64,000 nt of DNA from Arthrobacter globiformis (GTDB lineage Bacteria > Actinomycetota > Actinomycetes > Actinomycetales > Micrococcaceae), in NCBI RefSeq assembly GCF_030815865.1, contig NZ_JAUSXI010000001.1:1922001-1986000 (forward strand), read 5' to 3'. Under the pieces are notes generated by a model, which saw nothing but the letters and a program-made list of their open reading frames with translations, was not told where the DNA came from and searched no databases. How positions within the stretch are numbered: the stretch's first letter is position 1; the number at the start of each line of letters is the position of its first letter. This document shows positions 18,150 through 28,567 of this stretch, piece after piece. A program made the translations under genes and the position numbers.

Positions 18150-19358
18150 TTACGCTGCGCCGCCGTCGGTCTGGCGCGGTGAGGGCGCAGGCGGTTCCGG
18201 AAGCTCCGGCAGGAGCGCGGTGTCCAGCACAATTCCGGGTACGGGGCCGGGATCGGACCCCCAGCGCGTGGTCCGCTGGGCAGCCGCGACCAGCGAGGAG
18301 ACAGCCCACCGCCGTGTCTCACCCTCACTCAGCGCCACAAGGTCGCCGTAGACCGGGAGCGTTCCGGCTTCAAGGCTGGCCAGCCCCGCAGCCGGCTTCT
18401 GCAGGAACGAGGTGCCCAGGGTGTAGCCCGGTTCACGGGGGGGAACGGACACGCAATGAGCGCGGGTGTAGGCCTCGGCCTGGCCAACGAGGGTTTCATG
18501 CGTGGCCAACAGGGCCCTCGCCTGGTCCGCGGCCGGCGCGGCCAGGCGCGTCAGCGCCACCTGGTAGCCGTACACCGTCTCAACTTCTGTCCGGACCACC
18601 CGGTTCAGGGCGGCAGCGAGCGTGGCGCTGTCAGACGGTTCCGCTGATTTGGTGGACTGGCCACTGTTGCTTGGCTGGGCGTCACCGCCTGCCTCGGCGC
18701 TGTTGCCTGATTGGGCGCTACCGCCTGAGGGGCTGGTAGCGGAGCACGCCGTGGCCGCGTTTCGCTGCGTTGTCGCCGGCGCTGAAAGGGTAGGCGGCGG
18801 CGTCCCGGCAACCTGTGCCAGCGTCGTCGCCTGAAGCAGCTGAGCGGTTCCTACCGCGGCGAGCAGGCGGGCCATCCCGCCGTCGGCCTTCTCCGCATGG
18901 ACGAGGCGTTCCTTGCCGCTCTTGGACAGTGCAGCGATCAGCGCGGGCAGCGTGGCCGGTCGCGACGGTGCTGACCCCGATGACGCTGTGGCGGACGGAC
19001 CGGCGGTTCCCGGCGCCCCTGCCGTTGAACCTGCGCCGGCCGCTGAAGTGGCGGTGGCGCCGCCCGGAAGAAGGAGCGCCCGTGCCTGCGTAGTCAGCAA
19101 AGTCACAGTGTGGGAAAACAGCTGCCGCCGCGCGCCGGACGACCCGTCCGCGAGCTGCTGGCTTGCAGCCCTCAGGTCCAGGGTTTGAGCGAGGGCGGCG
19201 GCGCGCGCCTGCTCGGAGAAAGGAGGAGCTGCCGGTGCCGGGGATTCCCGCGGAACCAGCGCAAAACCGAGGCTCAGCACCAGGAATGCGGCGAGTGCCA
19301 GCAGGCCATACCGGAGATAGCTGGCCGTCCTTCTTTTTCGCCCGCTGTCGTCATTCAC
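18150..19358 (-). CDS. DUF4439 domain protein with N-terminal membrane anchor
   Basis: About 402 aa from GTG 19358; a longer reading to GTG 19433 is possible and the start is uncertain. A short basic stretch and one membrane helix (LLALAAFLVLSLGFALVP) lead into a long Ala/Ser-rich, low-complexity extracytoplasmic region. The C-terminal 130 residues form a ferritin-like DUF4439 helical domain (EVETVYGYQVALTRLAAP, WAVSSLVAAAQRTTRWG). It is divergent from rimP. Function unknown. Confidence 0.8.
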   Translation of the reverse strand: MNDDSGRKRRTASYLRYGLLALAAFLVLSLGFALVPRESPAPAAPPFSEQARAAALAQTLDLRAASQQLADGSSGARRQLFSHTVTLLTTQARALLLPGGATATSAAGAGSTAGAPGTAGPSATASSGSAPSRPATLPALIAALSKSGKERLVHAEKADGGMARLLAAVGTAQLLQATTLAQVAGTPPPTLSAPATTQRNAATACSATSPSGGSAQSGNSAEAGGDAQPSNSGQSTKSAEPSDSATLAAALNRVVRTEVETVYGYQVALTRLAAPAADQARALLATHETLVGQAEAYTRAHCVSVPPREPGYTLGTSFLQKPAAGLASLEAGTLPVYGDLVALSEGETRRWAVSSLVAAAQRTTRWGSDPGPVPGIVLDTALLPELPEPPAPSPRQTDGGAA

Positions 19359-19463
19359 AACAGACCATGTTGTCACGGCCGCGTGGAAGTCCGTGCACCA
19401 AGCTGCCCGGAAAATCGCTACGCTAGTAGTCACAACATCATCTAACGGGAGGCGGCCGGCATC

Positions 19464-20081
19464 GTGAGCAATGCAGAAGCCACGACTTCATCAGACCGGA
19501 CCGACGCGGGAAAGGCTGAACCCGCGGCTGTCCACAATCCCGAGGCTGAGCGCCTCCGGGCGCTGCTGGCGCCCGCGGTCCAGTCGCACCGGCTTTACCT
19601 CGAGGATGTTGCCATCCACATCGCAGGTTCCAACCGCGTGGTCCACGTAGTGGTGGATCTGCCGCAGGAGGAAACGGGAGGGGTGGGCCTTGACGTCATC
19701 GCAGACATCTCCAAGGAGCTCTCCGACATCCTGGACAGCGACCCCGGCACGGACAGCCGTCCCTATGACCTCGAAGTTTCATCGCCCGGCGTGGGCAGGC
19801 CGCTGACCGAGCCCCGGCACTGGCACCGCGCCCGCGGCCGGATGGTTGCGGTCAACGTGATCCAAGGCGAGAACGTTACGGGCAGGATCAGCTCCGTTGA
19901 CGATGCCGGCGTGACCCTCGTTCCCGAAATCGCCGTGAAAAAGGGCATGAAGCCCAAGCAGGGCGACCCCGTAAAACTTCCTTTCGACAAGATCCGCAGC
20001 GGAAAAGTCGAAATTGAGTTCAGCCGCCTCGACGAGGCCGGTCTGGAAACTGAGCACAATGGACCTTCTGAGGAGGCCTGA
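19464..20081 (+). CDS. rimP: Ribosome maturation factor RimP
   Basis: 205 aa. Two-domain RimP needed for 30S assembly: the N-terminal domain holds the [16 protein letters not shown] motif around 105-120, and the C-terminal SH3-like domain includes [12 protein letters not shown]. The N-terminal 35 residues and the acidic C-terminus are family-variable. GTG 19464 follows GGGAGG. The stop overlaps the nusA start (TGATG), the standard coupled arrangement. Confidence 0.95.
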   Translation: MSNAEATTSSDRTDAGKAEPAAVHNPEAERLRALLAPAVQSHRLYLEDVAIHIAGSNRVVHVVVDLPQEETGGVGLDVIADISKELSDILDSDPGTDSRPYDLEVSSPGVGRPLTEPRHWHRARGRMVAVNVIQGENVTGRISSVDDAGVTLVPEIAVKKGMKPKQGDPVKLPFDKIRSGKVEIEFSRLDEAGLETEHNGPSEEA

Positions 20082-21058
20082 TGGATATTGACATGAGCGC
20101 GCTGAGACTCCTGGAGCGTGAGCGCGAAATCCCGCTGGATCTCCTCATCCCCACGATCGAGCAGGCCCTGCTCGTCGCATACCACAAGTCACCGGGCGCC
20201 TTCGAGAAAGCCCGCGCGGAGCTGGACCGCAAGAGCGGCCACGTGACCATCTGGGCCACGGAAATCGACGATGACGGCGCACCCATCGGCGAGTTCGAGC
20301 ACACGCCGGCCGGGTTCGGCCGCATCGCCGCCAGCACCGCCCGGCAGATCATCCTGCAGCGGCTGCGCGACGTTGAGGACGACAACGTCCTGGGCGAATT
20401 CAAGGGCCGCGAGGGTGAACTTGTTGCCGGGCTGATCCAGCAGGGCAACAACCCGCACATGATCCAGGTGAATCTGGGCAGCGTGGAAGCCCTGCTTCCT
20501 CCGCCCGAGCAGGTGCCGGGGGAGAAGTACCTCCACGGGAACCGGCTGCGCGCGTACGTGATCGACGTGCACCGCGGCACCAAGGGCCCGTCCATCACCC
20601 TGTCCCGTTCGCACCCGGGCCTGGTTCGGAAGCTTTTCGAACTGGAGGTCCCCGAGATCGCCGACCGCTCCGTGGAGATCGTCGCCCTGGCCCGCGAAGC
20701 CGGGCACCGCACCAAGATCGCGGTTAAGGCAAACACCCAGGGCATCAACGCCAAGGGCGCGTGCATCGGCGAAATGGGTTCGCGCGTGCGGGCGGTCATG
20801 ACCGAACTGAACGACGAAAAGATCGACATCGTTGACTTCAGCGAGGATCCGGCCACCTTCATCGCCAGCGCACTGTCGCCCTCGCGTGTGAATTCAGTCA
20901 CCATCACGGACGAGGCCACCCGCTCGGCCCGCGTCGTGGTGCCCGACTACCAGCTCTCCCTTGCTATCGGCAAGGAGGGCCAGAACGCCCGCCTCGCCGC
21001 CAAGCTGACGGGGTGGCGCATCGATATCGTCTCCGACGCCGCCGCTCCCCGCGGTTAG
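20081..21058 (+). CDS. nusA: Transcription termination/antitermination protein NusA
   Basis: 325 aa, the short actinobacterial form without C-terminal acidic repeats. An N-terminal RNA-polymerase-binding domain is followed by an S1 domain (about 115-180) and two KH domains, including [20 protein letters not shown] and [20 protein letters not shown] near the end. It modulates pausing, termination and rRNA antitermination. Confidence 0.97.
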   Translation: MDIDMSALRLLEREREIPLDLLIPTIEQALLVAYHKSPGAFEKARAELDRKSGHVTIWATEIDDDGAPIGEFEHTPAGFGRIAASTARQIILQRLRDVEDDNVLGEFKGREGELVAGLIQQGNNPHMIQVNLGSVEALLPPPEQVPGEKYLHGNRLRAYVIDVHRGTKGPSITLSRSHPGLVRKLFELEVPEIADRSVEIVALAREAGHRTKIAVKANTQGINAKGACIGEMGSRVRAVMTELNDEKIDIVDFSEDPATFIASALSPSRVNSVTITDEATRSARVVVPDYQLSLAIGKEGQNARLAAKLTGWRIDIVSDAAAPRG

Positions 21059-21113
21059 CGCTGCGCCGGACGGAGACCAGACCGTCCGGTCACAAGCCCT
21101 GACCTCGACCGAT

Positions 21114-21136
21114 CTGCCCGTCCCCGCGGCGGGCAG
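21114..21136 (+). terminator. Possible intrinsic terminator between nusA and ylxR-infB
   Basis: A 7-bp inverted repeat (CTGCCCG / CGGGCAG) encloses a 9-nt loop and is followed by TTTCGATTT. A second perfect 8-bp hairpin (CCGGACGG / CCGTCCGG) lies at about 21066-21089. TAGAAT at 21176-21181 may be the -10 box of a secondary promoter for ylxR-infB. Confidence 0.5.
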
Positions 21137-21314
21137 TTTCGATTTCCGGTTTCGAGTATGGGGCCTGTCAGGGGCTAGAATAGAACGTGGCCGCGCCTAG
21201 CGGCCGGCATCAGCGTGTTCGTGCGCCCGGGTTCCTGCCGCAAGCAGGTCCTGCCGAAAGGCAGTGAAGGGTGGCCGGGCAGGCAGATAGGTACAGGCAG
21301 GAAGATACTCGGCA

Positions 21315-21656
21315 GTGGCACATGTGCAACAACTCGGGAATCAGCCGCAGCGTACCTGCATCGGATGCCGGAAAAAGGGGCCGCGGTCAGAGTTGCTCCG
21401 GCTCGTCTCCGACACCGGCGGTTCGTCCGCCGTCGTGGTGGATGAACGACGCCGGATGGCTGGCCGGGGTGCATGGCTGCACCCCAGCGAAGCGTGCCTG
21501 GCCCTGGCGGTCAAGCGGCGAGCCTTCGGGAGGGCCCTCAACGGGTCAACCGGAACCGCCGCCGTCGAACGCCGGATAACGGCAGGAGCGCACGCTGCGG
21601 ACGTCCCGGCGTCTGCAGTACCAACCGTCCAACCTGAAAGCGGGTCAGAAATCTGA
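21315..21656 (+). CDS. YlxR family (DUF448) RNA-binding protein
   Basis: 113 aa. The hallmark RTCIGCR motif occupies residues 13-19, followed by the basic sheet and a GRGAWLHPSEACLALAVKRRAF helix. YlxR proteins are small nucleic-acid-binding proteins encoded between nusA and infB; roles in regulation and in RNase P function have been proposed in other bacteria. GTG 21315 is used because it places the Cys motif at the normal distance from the N-terminus. Confidence 0.93.
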   Translation: MAHVQQLGNQPQRTCIGCRKKGPRSELLRLVSDTGGSSAVVVDERRRMAGRGAWLHPSEACLALAVKRRAFGRALNGSTGTAAVERRITAGAHAADVPASAVPTVQPESGSEI

Positions 21657-21808
21657 TGGAAACCCGATGAGTTCCCAGCGATGAGCGCGTAACGATGACA
21701 ACTTTGTTGCGCTCTGCAATGGGCCTTTCAGCTGTAAACGCAGCGGGGGCCCGCAGTAAGAAGTAGACGGTTCGTGCCTGGCTCGGTGCGGACCGAGACA
21801 GGAGAAAT

Positions 21809-24721
21809 GTGGCCAAGGTCCGCGTACATGAGCTTGCAAAAGAGCTCGGTATTACTTCCAAAGATGCAGTAACCAAACTGCAGGAACTGGGCGAATTTGT
21901 TCGCTCCGCCTCTTCCACCATTGAGGCCCCCGTGGTGCGGAAACTCCGCAACGCGTTCCCGGCTGCCGCCGCTTCGAAGTCCGAAGCTCCCGCAGCCGCC
22001 CCCAAGTCCCCGGCCAAGCCGGCGGAATCCCGTCCCGCGCCGGCTCCCGGCCCCGCTGCCCCCAAGGCTGCGGCGCCTGCTCCGGCTCCGGCTCCCGCAC
22101 CGGCACCGGCCCCCAAGGCCGAGGCGCCTGCAGCTCCGGCTGCTCCCGCAGCTCCGGCTGCCTCGGCGCCTCCGGCTGCCTCGGCGCCTCCGGCTGCCTC
22201 GGCGCCTGCTGCGCCCTCCACTGGTGCCAAGCCGGGAGCACGTCCCGCGCCCAAGGCTGAGACTCCCTCGCGTCCGGGCGGCGCTCCGCGTCCCGGTGGC
22301 CCCCGCCCCGGCAACAACCCCTTCGCCACGTCCCAGGGCATGCCCCGCGGCCGCGGTGGAGACGGCGACCGTCCGCCCCGCCCGGGCAACAACCCGTTTG
22401 CAACTTCCCAGGGCATGCCCCGTCCCGGCGGCGGCCGCACTGACGGCGAGCGTCCCGGCGGCCCGCGTCCGGCAGCCGGTGCAGGCGGACCCCGCCCCGG
22501 CGCTCCGCGTCCCGGCGCTACGCCCGGCCCGCGTCCTGCGGCTGGCGCAGGCGGCGCCCGTCCCGGCGGTCCCCGCCCGGGTGCTGGTGGAAACCGGCCC
22601 ACGCCTGGCATGATGCCTAACCGCACCGAGCGTCCCGCACCTGCAGGTGCCGGGCGTCCCGGTGGCGGCGGCCGCGGTCCCGGCGGTCCCGGCCGTCCCG
22701 GCGCTCCCGGTACCGGCGGTCCCGGTGGCGGCGGCGGTGCTCCGGCCGGCGGTGGCTTCGGCAAGGGTGGCCGCGGTCGCGGTGGCACCCAGGGTGCGTT
22801 CGGTAAGGGCGGCGCTGGCCGCGGCAAGCAGCGCAAGTCGAAGCGCGCAAAGCGCCAGGAACTTGAGCAGATGAGCGCACCGTCGCTGGGTGGCGTGAGC
22901 GTACCCCGCGGCGACGGCAACACCGTTATCCGGCTGCGCCGTGGCTCCTCCATCACGGACTTCGCTGACAAGATCGAGGCGAACCCCGCCGCACTGGTTA
23001 CCGTGCTCTTCCACCTCGGTGAAATGGCAACGGCAACCCAGTCGCTGGACGAGGACACCTTTGCCCTGCTCGGCGAGGAACTCGGCTACAAGCTGCAGGT
23101 CGTTTCGCCCGAGGACGAGGAGCGCGAGCTGCTCTCCAGCTTCGACATCGACTTCGAAGCCGAGCTCGAAGCCGAAGGCGATGAAGACCTCGAGGCTCGT
23201 CCTCCGGTAGTCACCGTCATGGGTCACGTTGACCACGGTAAGACCCGCCTGCTGGACGCCATCCGTAATTCTGACGTCGTTGCCGGCGAGCACGGTGGCA
23301 TCACCCAGCACATCGGTGCCTACCAGATCAGCCACGAGCACGAGGGTGCGGTGCGCGACATCACCTTCATCGATACCCCGGGTCACGAAGCGTTCACCGC
23401 CATGCGTGCCCGTGGTGCGAAGGTCACGGACATCGCCATCCTGGTTGTGGCAGCGGACGACGGCGTAATGCCGCAGACCGTTGAAGCCCTCAACCACGCC
23501 CAGGCGGCGAACGTGCCGATCGTCGTGGCCGTGAACAAGATCGATAAGGAAGGCGCGAACCCGGACAAGGTCAAGGGCCAGCTCACCGAGTACGGTCTGG
23601 TTCCCGAAGAATACGGTGGCGACACCATGTTCGTTGAGGTCTCTGCCCGCCAGAACCTGAACATCAACGAACTGATCGACGCTGTGCTCCTGACCGCCGA
23701 CGCCGCGCTGGACCTGCGGGCCAACCCGGACAAGGCCGCCCGAGGCATCGCCATCGAAGCGAACCTGGACAAGGGCCGCGGTTCCGTGGCCACCGTCCTG
23801 GTGCAGTCCGGTACCCTCGCGGTCGGCGACACGATCGTGGCCGGCACGGCCCACGGCCGCGTCCGCGCCATGTTCGACGAAGACGGCGACGCCCTCGACG
23901 TCGCGCTGCCGTCCCGTCCGGTCCAGGTCCTCGGCCTGTCCAACGTGCCGCGCGCCGGTGACACCTTCCTGGTGACCTCCGACGAGCGAACGGCCCGCCA
24001 GATCGCCGAAAAGCGTGAAGCCGCTGACCGCAACGCCCAGCTGGCCAAGCGCCGCAAGCGCATCAGCCTGGAAGACTTCGACCAGGCCGTCGCCGAAGGC
24101 AAGATCGACACCCTCAACCTCATCCTCAAGGGTGACGTGTCCGGTGCCGTGGAAGCCCTCGAGGACGCGCTGCTCAAGATCGACGTCGGCGAAGGCGTAC
24201 AGCTCCGCGTCATCCACCGCGGTGTTGGTGCGATCACGCAGAACGACGTCAACCTGGCAACGGTCGACAGCGCCGTCATCATCGGCTTCAACGTCAAGCC
24301 TGCCGAGCGTGTTGCCGAACTGGCAGACCGCGAAGGCGTGGACATGCGCTTCTACTCCGTCATCTACGCAGCAATCGATGACATTGAGCTGGCCCTTAAG
24401 GGCATGCTCAAGCCGGAGTACGAAGAGGTCCAGCTGGGCACCGCCGAGGTCCGCGAAGTGTTCCGTTCCTCCAAGTTCGGCAACATCGCAGGGTCCATCG
24501 TTCGCTCGGGCACCATCCGACGCAACACGAAGGCCCGCATCAGCCGCGGCGGCAAGATCATCGGCGACAACCTCACGGTGGAGACGCTCAAGCGCTTCAA
24601 GGACGACGCCACCGAGGTCCGCACGGACTTCGAGTGTGGTATCGGACTTGGCTCGTACAACGACATCACCGAAGGCGACATCATCGAGACCTTCGAGATG
24701 CGCGAGAAGCCGCGCGTCTAA
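21809..24721 (+). CDS. infB: Translation initiation factor IF-2
   Basis: 970 aa GTPase that delivers fMet-tRNA to the 30S subunit. The G1 motif GHVDHGKT is at 472-479, with DTPGHEAFT (G3) and NKID (G4) following. The N-terminal 300 residues are a low-complexity Ala/Pro then Gly/Pro/Arg-rich tract, typical of actinobacterial IF-2, with a repeated [12 protein letters not shown] motif (two copies). GTG at 21809 follows CAGGAGAA. Its antisense strand shows a long shadow frame that is not real. Confidence 0.98.
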   Translation: MAKVRVHELAKELGITSKDAVTKLQELGEFVRSASSTIEAPVVRKLRNAFPAAAASKSEAPAAAPKSPAKPAESRPAPAPGPAAPKAAAPAPAPAPAPAPAPKAEAPAAPAAPAAPAASAPPAASAPPAASAPAAPSTGAKPGARPAPKAETPSRPGGAPRPGGPRPGNNPFATSQGMPRGRGGDGDRPPRPGNNPFATSQGMPRPGGGRTDGERPGGPRPAAGAGGPRPGAPRPGATPGPRPAAGAGGARPGGPRPGAGGNRPTPGMMPNRTERPAPAGAGRPGGGGRGPGGPGRPGAPGTGGPGGGGGAPAGGGFGKGGRGRGGTQGAFGKGGAGRGKQRKSKRAKRQELEQMSAPSLGGVSVPRGDGNTVIRLRRGSSITDFADKIEANPAALVTVLFHLGEMATATQSLDEDTFALLGEELGYKLQVVSPEDEERELLSSFDIDFEAELEAEGDEDLEARPPVVTVMGHVDHGKTRLLDAIRNSDVVAGEHGGITQHIGAYQISHEHEGAVRDITFIDTPGHEAFTAMRARGAKVTDIAILVVAADDGVMPQTVEALNHAQAANVPIVVAVNKIDKEGANPDKVKGQLTEYGLVPEEYGGDTMFVEVSARQNLNINELIDAVLLTADAALDLRANPDKAARGIAIEANLDKGRGSVATVLVQSGTLAVGDTIVAGTAHGRVRAMFDEDGDALDVALPSRPVQVLGLSNVPRAGDTFLVTSDERTARQIAEKREAADRNAQLAKRRKRISLEDFDQAVAEGKIDTLNLILKGDVSGAVEALEDALLKIDVGEGVQLRVIHRGVGAITQNDVNLATVDSAVIIGFNVKPAERVAELADREGVDMRFYSVIYAAIDDIELALKGMLKPEYEEVQLGTAEVREVFRSSKFGNIAGSIVRSGTIRRNTKARISRGGKIIGDNLTVETLKRFKDDATEVRTDFECGIGLGSYNDITEGDIIETFEMREKPRV

Positions 24722-24741
24722 GCGGTTTTAGCGTTACAGGT

Positions 24742-24775
24742 GCGGGGCCGTTGGATTTTTCCGGCGGCCCCGCCC
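24742..24775 (+). terminator. GC-rich hairpin after infB
   Basis: A 9-bp perfect stem (GCGGGGCCG at 24742-24750 with CGGCCCCGC at 24765-24773) has a T-rich loop and is followed by CCCTT. There is no long U-tract, so it may attenuate rather than fully stop transcription into rbfA, which begins 90 nt later. Confidence 0.55.
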
Positions 24776-24862
24776 CTTCGCTGGACCCCACAATCGCTAC
24801 GCGCTGACGTTGTTCCATGCGTTGGCGCGCCCCAGTTTTCTATTTCCATCCAGGAGGATGTC

Positions 24863-25372
24863 ATGGCTGATCCGGCACGCGCTGCCAAGTTGGCGCAGCG
24901 GATTAAGGTTGTTGTTGCTGAGGCCTTGGGCCGGAAGGTGAAGGATCCCCGGCTTGAGGGGATAACTGTCACTGATGCCCGCGTGACCAATGACCTGCAG
25001 CATGCCACTGTCTACTACACCGTGTTCGGCGACCAGGCCGTGCAGGCTGATGCCGCCAAGGGGCTGGAGAAGGCCAAGGGCGTGCTGCGGCAGGAAGTGG
25101 GCCGGAACATCACCGTCCGGCTGACGCCTACGCTGGAGTTCGTCGCGGACCAGATTCCTGTGAACGCGTCCAACCTCGAGGAGCTGCTCCGCACCGCGAA
25201 GCAACGCGATGCCGAGGTGGCGGAACTGGCCAGGAACGCCAAGCCCGCGGGTGAAGCCGACCCGTACAAGAGCGACGTCCAGCCGGACGTGGAAATCGAC
25301 GAAGACGACTTCGACGAAGAGGGCTTCGACCTCGCGGATGACGACGCCATCGACGAGGACCGGAACCGCTAA
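24863..25372 (+). CDS. rbfA: Ribosome-binding factor A
   Basis: 169 aa. The KH-like RbfA core runs from RAAKLAQRIKVVVAEALGRK through DPRLEGITVTDARVTNDLQ to about residue 115; an acidic tail follows. It matures the 5' end of 16S rRNA and acts in cold adaptation. The frame is open upstream, but ATG 24863 has a perfect AGGAGG 5 nt before it (24852-24857) and gives the normal length. Confidence 0.96.
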   Translation: MADPARAAKLAQRIKVVVAEALGRKVKDPRLEGITVTDARVTNDLQHATVYYTVFGDQAVQADAAKGLEKAKGVLRQEVGRNITVRLTPTLEFVADQIPVNASNLEELLRTAKQRDAEVAELARNAKPAGEADPYKSDVQPDVEIDEDDFDEEGFDLADDDAIDEDRNR

Positions 25373-25418
25373 CGTTGCCGGTTCTGCGCCGCAGAGCTCA
25401 TGCCATCATGCACTGAAC

Positions 25419-25460
25419 GGGTGCGGCCGGATCTAATCAATCCGGCCGCACCCTTACTTT
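25419..25460. terminator. Strong bidirectional terminator between rbfA and the ScyD-like gene
   Basis: A 14-bp perfect inverted repeat (25419-25432 with 25440-25453, arms beginning GGGTGCGGCC) has a 7-nt loop and is followed by TTACTTTTTTG. It lies between convergent genes and can serve both. Confidence 0.9.
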
Positions 25461-25478
25461 TTTGCTGCCCTTACTTTG

Positions 25479-26600
25479 CTAATCGTCGAGTGGGGCCTTC
25501 ACGACACGGCCGTCCGGCGCCGCGTTCGGTGCCGGCAGGGAGTTGACCGTCGCGTAGATGGTCTCGCCCCTGATGTCGACGTCGGCCGTGAGCACTCCCG
25601 GAAGCACCACCGTCTGCTCCCTTGAATGTGCAGACAGCCTCAGCACGCCCTTACCGAACAGGGACGCGACGTACACATGCCCGTTGTCGTCCATGTCCAG
25701 GCCGGTGGGTGACATCACGTCATCGGCGAACAGCTTGACGCGGCCGTTGTGGGGATTGACCTTGTACACCGCTCCGCGGGCACCCAGTGCCGGGTCCTCA
25801 GGTCCGCCGGGCAGCACGGAGACGTAAAGCCAGCCGTCCGGTCCGCGCTCGACGTCGGTGGGCACGGGCTCGAAGCGGTAGGTGTGGCCGGCGATGCAGC
25901 CCGGAAGTTTCAGGGCCGCGGCCTCCTTGGCGGTGAACGTGTGCGGCCGGGCCGGCAGCACGGCTACGGTTTCAGCCTCGCCTGACTTTACGTCAACCGA
26001 GACGATGCTGTTGGCCCCGGCGTCGGCAACGTAGATGGTGCTCCCGTAAACCTCGATTCCATAGGGATGCGAATCGATGTGGCCTTTGTAGGAGACCTCC
26101 ACGTCCTTCGGCAGCTTGGCAGCACAGGCGGCGGGAAGGTCCTTGAAGCCGTAGCTCGTGCCGCCGTCCGCATTGTGTTTCACTTCCAGGGCAGCGAGGT
26201 CGCCGAAGGTGCGGTGCTTGCCGTCGGCGCCGATGCTTCTGATGTGTCCGGCCAGCGGCCTCGGATCCATGGGGCCGGCGCCTTGGCTCTCGGCCAGGTA
26301 AATGGTGCGGCCGCCGCGGTCGCTGCCGGCCACGTCCCAGGCTGCGTTTCGGTAAACCATCGACTTGCTGCCGTCCCGGGCTATTTTCGTCAGCTTCCCC
26401 GCGAATTCCTCACTGACCAGAACGGAACCGTCCGGTCCGTCGCTGAGATGAAGCGGGCTCAGCAGGCCTTTGGTGAGCACGGTCGGTGCGGACTGGCTCC
26501 CTGCTGCCTTGCCTGCCGGGGCTGCATGGACCGCCGGGGACGCCGACAAGAGGAGTGAGGCAGCCGCGACAGCCGCCAAAAGTGCTCGTTGCTTTTCCAT
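25479..26600 (-). CDS. Secreted ScyD/ScyE-family beta-propeller-like protein
   Basis: 373 aa. A clear signal peptide (basic start, hydrophobic core AAVAAASLLLS, predicted cut after VHA) precedes a repeat protein with NHL-like strands such as LSPLHLSDGPDGSVLVSEEF and SPTGLDMDDNGHVYVAS. The family is named after scytonemin-cluster proteins but is widespread; most members have no known function. ATG 26600 has GGAGA upstream on its strand; the frame open to 26765 includes implausible N-terminal sequence. Confidence 0.83.
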   Translation of the reverse strand: MEKQRALLAAVAAASLLLSASPAVHAAPAGKAAGSQSAPTVLTKGLLSPLHLSDGPDGSVLVSEEFAGKLTKIARDGSKSMVYRNAAWDVAGSDRGGRTIYLAESQGAGPMDPRPLAGHIRSIGADGKHRTFGDLAALEVKHNADGGTSYGFKDLPAACAAKLPKDVEVSYKGHIDSHPYGIEVYGSTIYVADAGANSIVSVDVKSGEAETVAVLPARPHTFTAKEAAALKLPGCIAGHTYRFEPVPTDVERGPDGWLYVSVLPGGPEDPALGARGAVYKVNPHNGRVKLFADDVMSPTGLDMDDNGHVYVASLFGKGVLRLSAHSREQTVVLPGVLTADVDIRGETIYATVNSLPAPNAAPDGRVVKAPLDD

Positions 26601-26826
26601 GCCGTCTCCAATGTCTATGGTGCGCATCCAAAACATTGAGACCGATATGTGGTCCGAAAATCGGGTCCCCCGACGCGCGTATTCTAAGCCCGGCTTTCGG
26701 GGCCTGTCGATGGGCCGGTGCTGACTTCGGAATGTCGCGTCGGGCTGTGGATTAGGACTATTCAAAAAAGTTCCGGGTGCTTGCCGACAGGGCTAATAAT
26801 GTCAGCCCCCTCACCAGACTGGATCC

Positions 26827-28518
26827 ATGGAAGCCATTGGTGGACTCGCCGATCACCGGGCCTTAGGGCCCGGTGCAGGCGTGTGGGCTACTGCCGGTGC
26901 CAACGCTCTTCGGAGCCTTCCTGTTGACGGCGACGCCCGCGTCCGCGAGGCAGCCGTGGTTGGTCAGGCCCTGGCGCTGCTGTCAGCGGACGCGATCACC
27001 GCCGAGGACGCTGCGTTGTGGGGTTTCGGGCAGGCCGCGGATTTCGCGGACCGGCTCGAGGAGCTCTCCCGGAGGGTCGAGCACCTGCAGGTGATGGCCG
27101 CAGGGGCGGTGGACCGGTCCCGCACCGCAGCGCTAACTGCTGCCGCATCACCCCTTGTCCCCGTCCCCGTTACTGACCCCTCGCCGGGGGATGACGGGTC
27201 CCGGAACAGTGTCGACTTCCTTCAAAGAAGGCTGCGGATCAGCTCCGCCGAGGCCCGACGCCGGATCGGACTGGCCGACTCGGTCCTGCCCAGGGCAGGG
27301 TTCGGCGGCCAACAGCTCCCGCCCCGCTATGAAGAACTCGCCGCCGCGGGCAGCACCGCCCAGATCAGCTTCCGCGCCGCAACCACCATCACCCTGGCCC
27401 TGGACCGGGCCCGGCATTTCACCACCCCGGCCCACACCGCCGAAATGGAACACGCACTGACCCGCACCGCCATCAGTAACGACGCCGACTTCCTCACCCG
27501 GGTCGCCAAACACTGGATTGAGGCGATCGACCAGGACGGGACCGAACCATCCGAAGCGGCCCTCCGGCAAATCCAGGGGGCCTTCGTCCGCCGGCCCAAA
27601 CACGGACTGCAGCATCTGGAAATTTTTGCCACCGCCGAACAGTTCGAAACCCTCACCACCGCCATGAACACCGCCACCAACCCCCGCACCCCAACACCCA
27701 GAAACGGCCCTGGGGCTGACGGGACCGGCAGTGACGGGACCGGGGCTGACGGAACCGGTCCCGACGGGACCGGTGGTGACGGGCGCGCTGAACCGGCCAG
27801 CCTTGCCGGCTGGGACACCGAAGGCCTCCCGGAGGTCTCCCTGGACCACCGGTCGCAGGGCCAGAAACGGCTCGACGGGCTCGTCGGCGCCTGCCAAACA
27901 GCCCTCACCACCGACACCCTGCCCGCCAACGGCGGACACCGGCCCCAAATCCTGGCCACCATCAACTACCGCGACCTCCTCGCCGAACTCCAACAACGGC
28001 AGGACCATCAAAAAGCGCAAGACGCACAGTGGGCCCGGGACACTCAAGAACCGCATCCCGCCTACACCGGCCGGACCGGCGGCGGAACGGCCCTGTTCGC
28101 GTTCAGCGGGCCCGTGAACCCTGCCACCATCCGCAAAATCGCCTGCGACGCCGACATCATCCCCATAGTGCTCGGCACCGAAGGACGCGTCCTGGACATC
28201 GGCCGCGCCTCACGGATCTTCCCGCCCCACATCCGCAAAGCCATCACCGCCCGCGACCAGGGCTGCGCCTTCCCCGGCTGCACCATCCCCGCACCCTGGT
28301 GCGAAGCCCACCACATCACCTACTGGTCCCGGGGCGGAACCACCGGCACCGGCAACGGCGTCCTGCTCTGCAGCCATCACCACCACCTCATCCACAAAGA
28401 GCGGTGGCACATCGAAGTCACCGGCGGGGTCCCCTGGTTCAAACCCCCGCCGGAACTCGACCCCCAACGAAAACCCCGCCGCAACAACTACTTCCACTCC
28501 CGACCCCAAAAGGAATGA
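26827..28518 (+). CDS. DUF222 / HNH endonuclease domain protein
   Basis: 563 aa. The N-terminal part is a helical DUF222 domain (around 75-420), the C-terminal 80 residues an HNH nuclease domain: CAFPGC, then EAHHI with His495-His496, a conserved GGTTGTGNGVLLC loop and the final HHHHLIHKERW. Such proteins are present in many copies in Micrococcaceae and other actinobacteria; role unknown, often considered selfish or recombination-related. A Gly-Thr-Gly-x-Asp repeat tract (27708-27783) interrupts the DUF222 part. Confidence 0.88.
   Translation: MEAIGGLADHRALGPGAGVWATAGANALRSLPVDGDARVREAAVVGQALALLSADAITAEDAALWGFGQAADFADRLEELSRRVEHLQVMAAGAVDRSRTAALTAAASPLVPVPVTDPSPGDDGSRNSVDFLQRRLRISSAEARRRIGLADSVLPRAGFGGQQLPPRYEELAAAGSTAQISFRAATTITLALDRARHFTTPAHTAEMEHALTRTAISNDADFLTRVAKHWIEAIDQDGTEPSEAALRQIQGAFVRRPKHGLQHLEIFATAEQFETLTTAMNTATNPRTPTPRNGPGADGTGSDGTGADGTGPDGTGGDGRAEPASLAGWDTEGLPEVSLDHRSQGQKRLDGLVGACQTALTTDTLPANGGHRPQILATINYRDLLAELQQRQDHQKAQDAQWARDTQEPHPAYTGRTGGGTALFAFSGPVNPATIRKIACDADIIPIVLGTEGRVLDIGRASRIFPPHIRKAITARDQGCAFPGCTIPAPWCEAHHITYWSRGGTTGTGNGVLLCSHHHHLIHKERWHIEVTGGVPWFKPPPELDPQRKPRRNNYFHSRPQKE
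27708..27783. repeat. 15-bp imperfect tandem repeats inside the DUF222/HNH gene
   Basis: About five imperfect 15-bp units encode the pentad (T/P)GxDG, giving a flexible Gly/Asp/Thr linker in the middle of the protein. The repeats keep the frame and vary at the third and variable codons, so they look like slippage products retained as a linker. Confidence 0.8.
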
Positions 28519-28567
28519 ACGTGAGCTGGCAGTCCCGCATCACCATCCGGCTGGCTATGATCAGACC

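Noticed and set aside
21728..24217. 829-codon minus-strand open frame opposite infB
   Set aside because: It is a shadow caused by high GC and the Gly/Ala/Pro-rich repeats of IF-2. The plus strand carries complete GTPase motifs and a good start.
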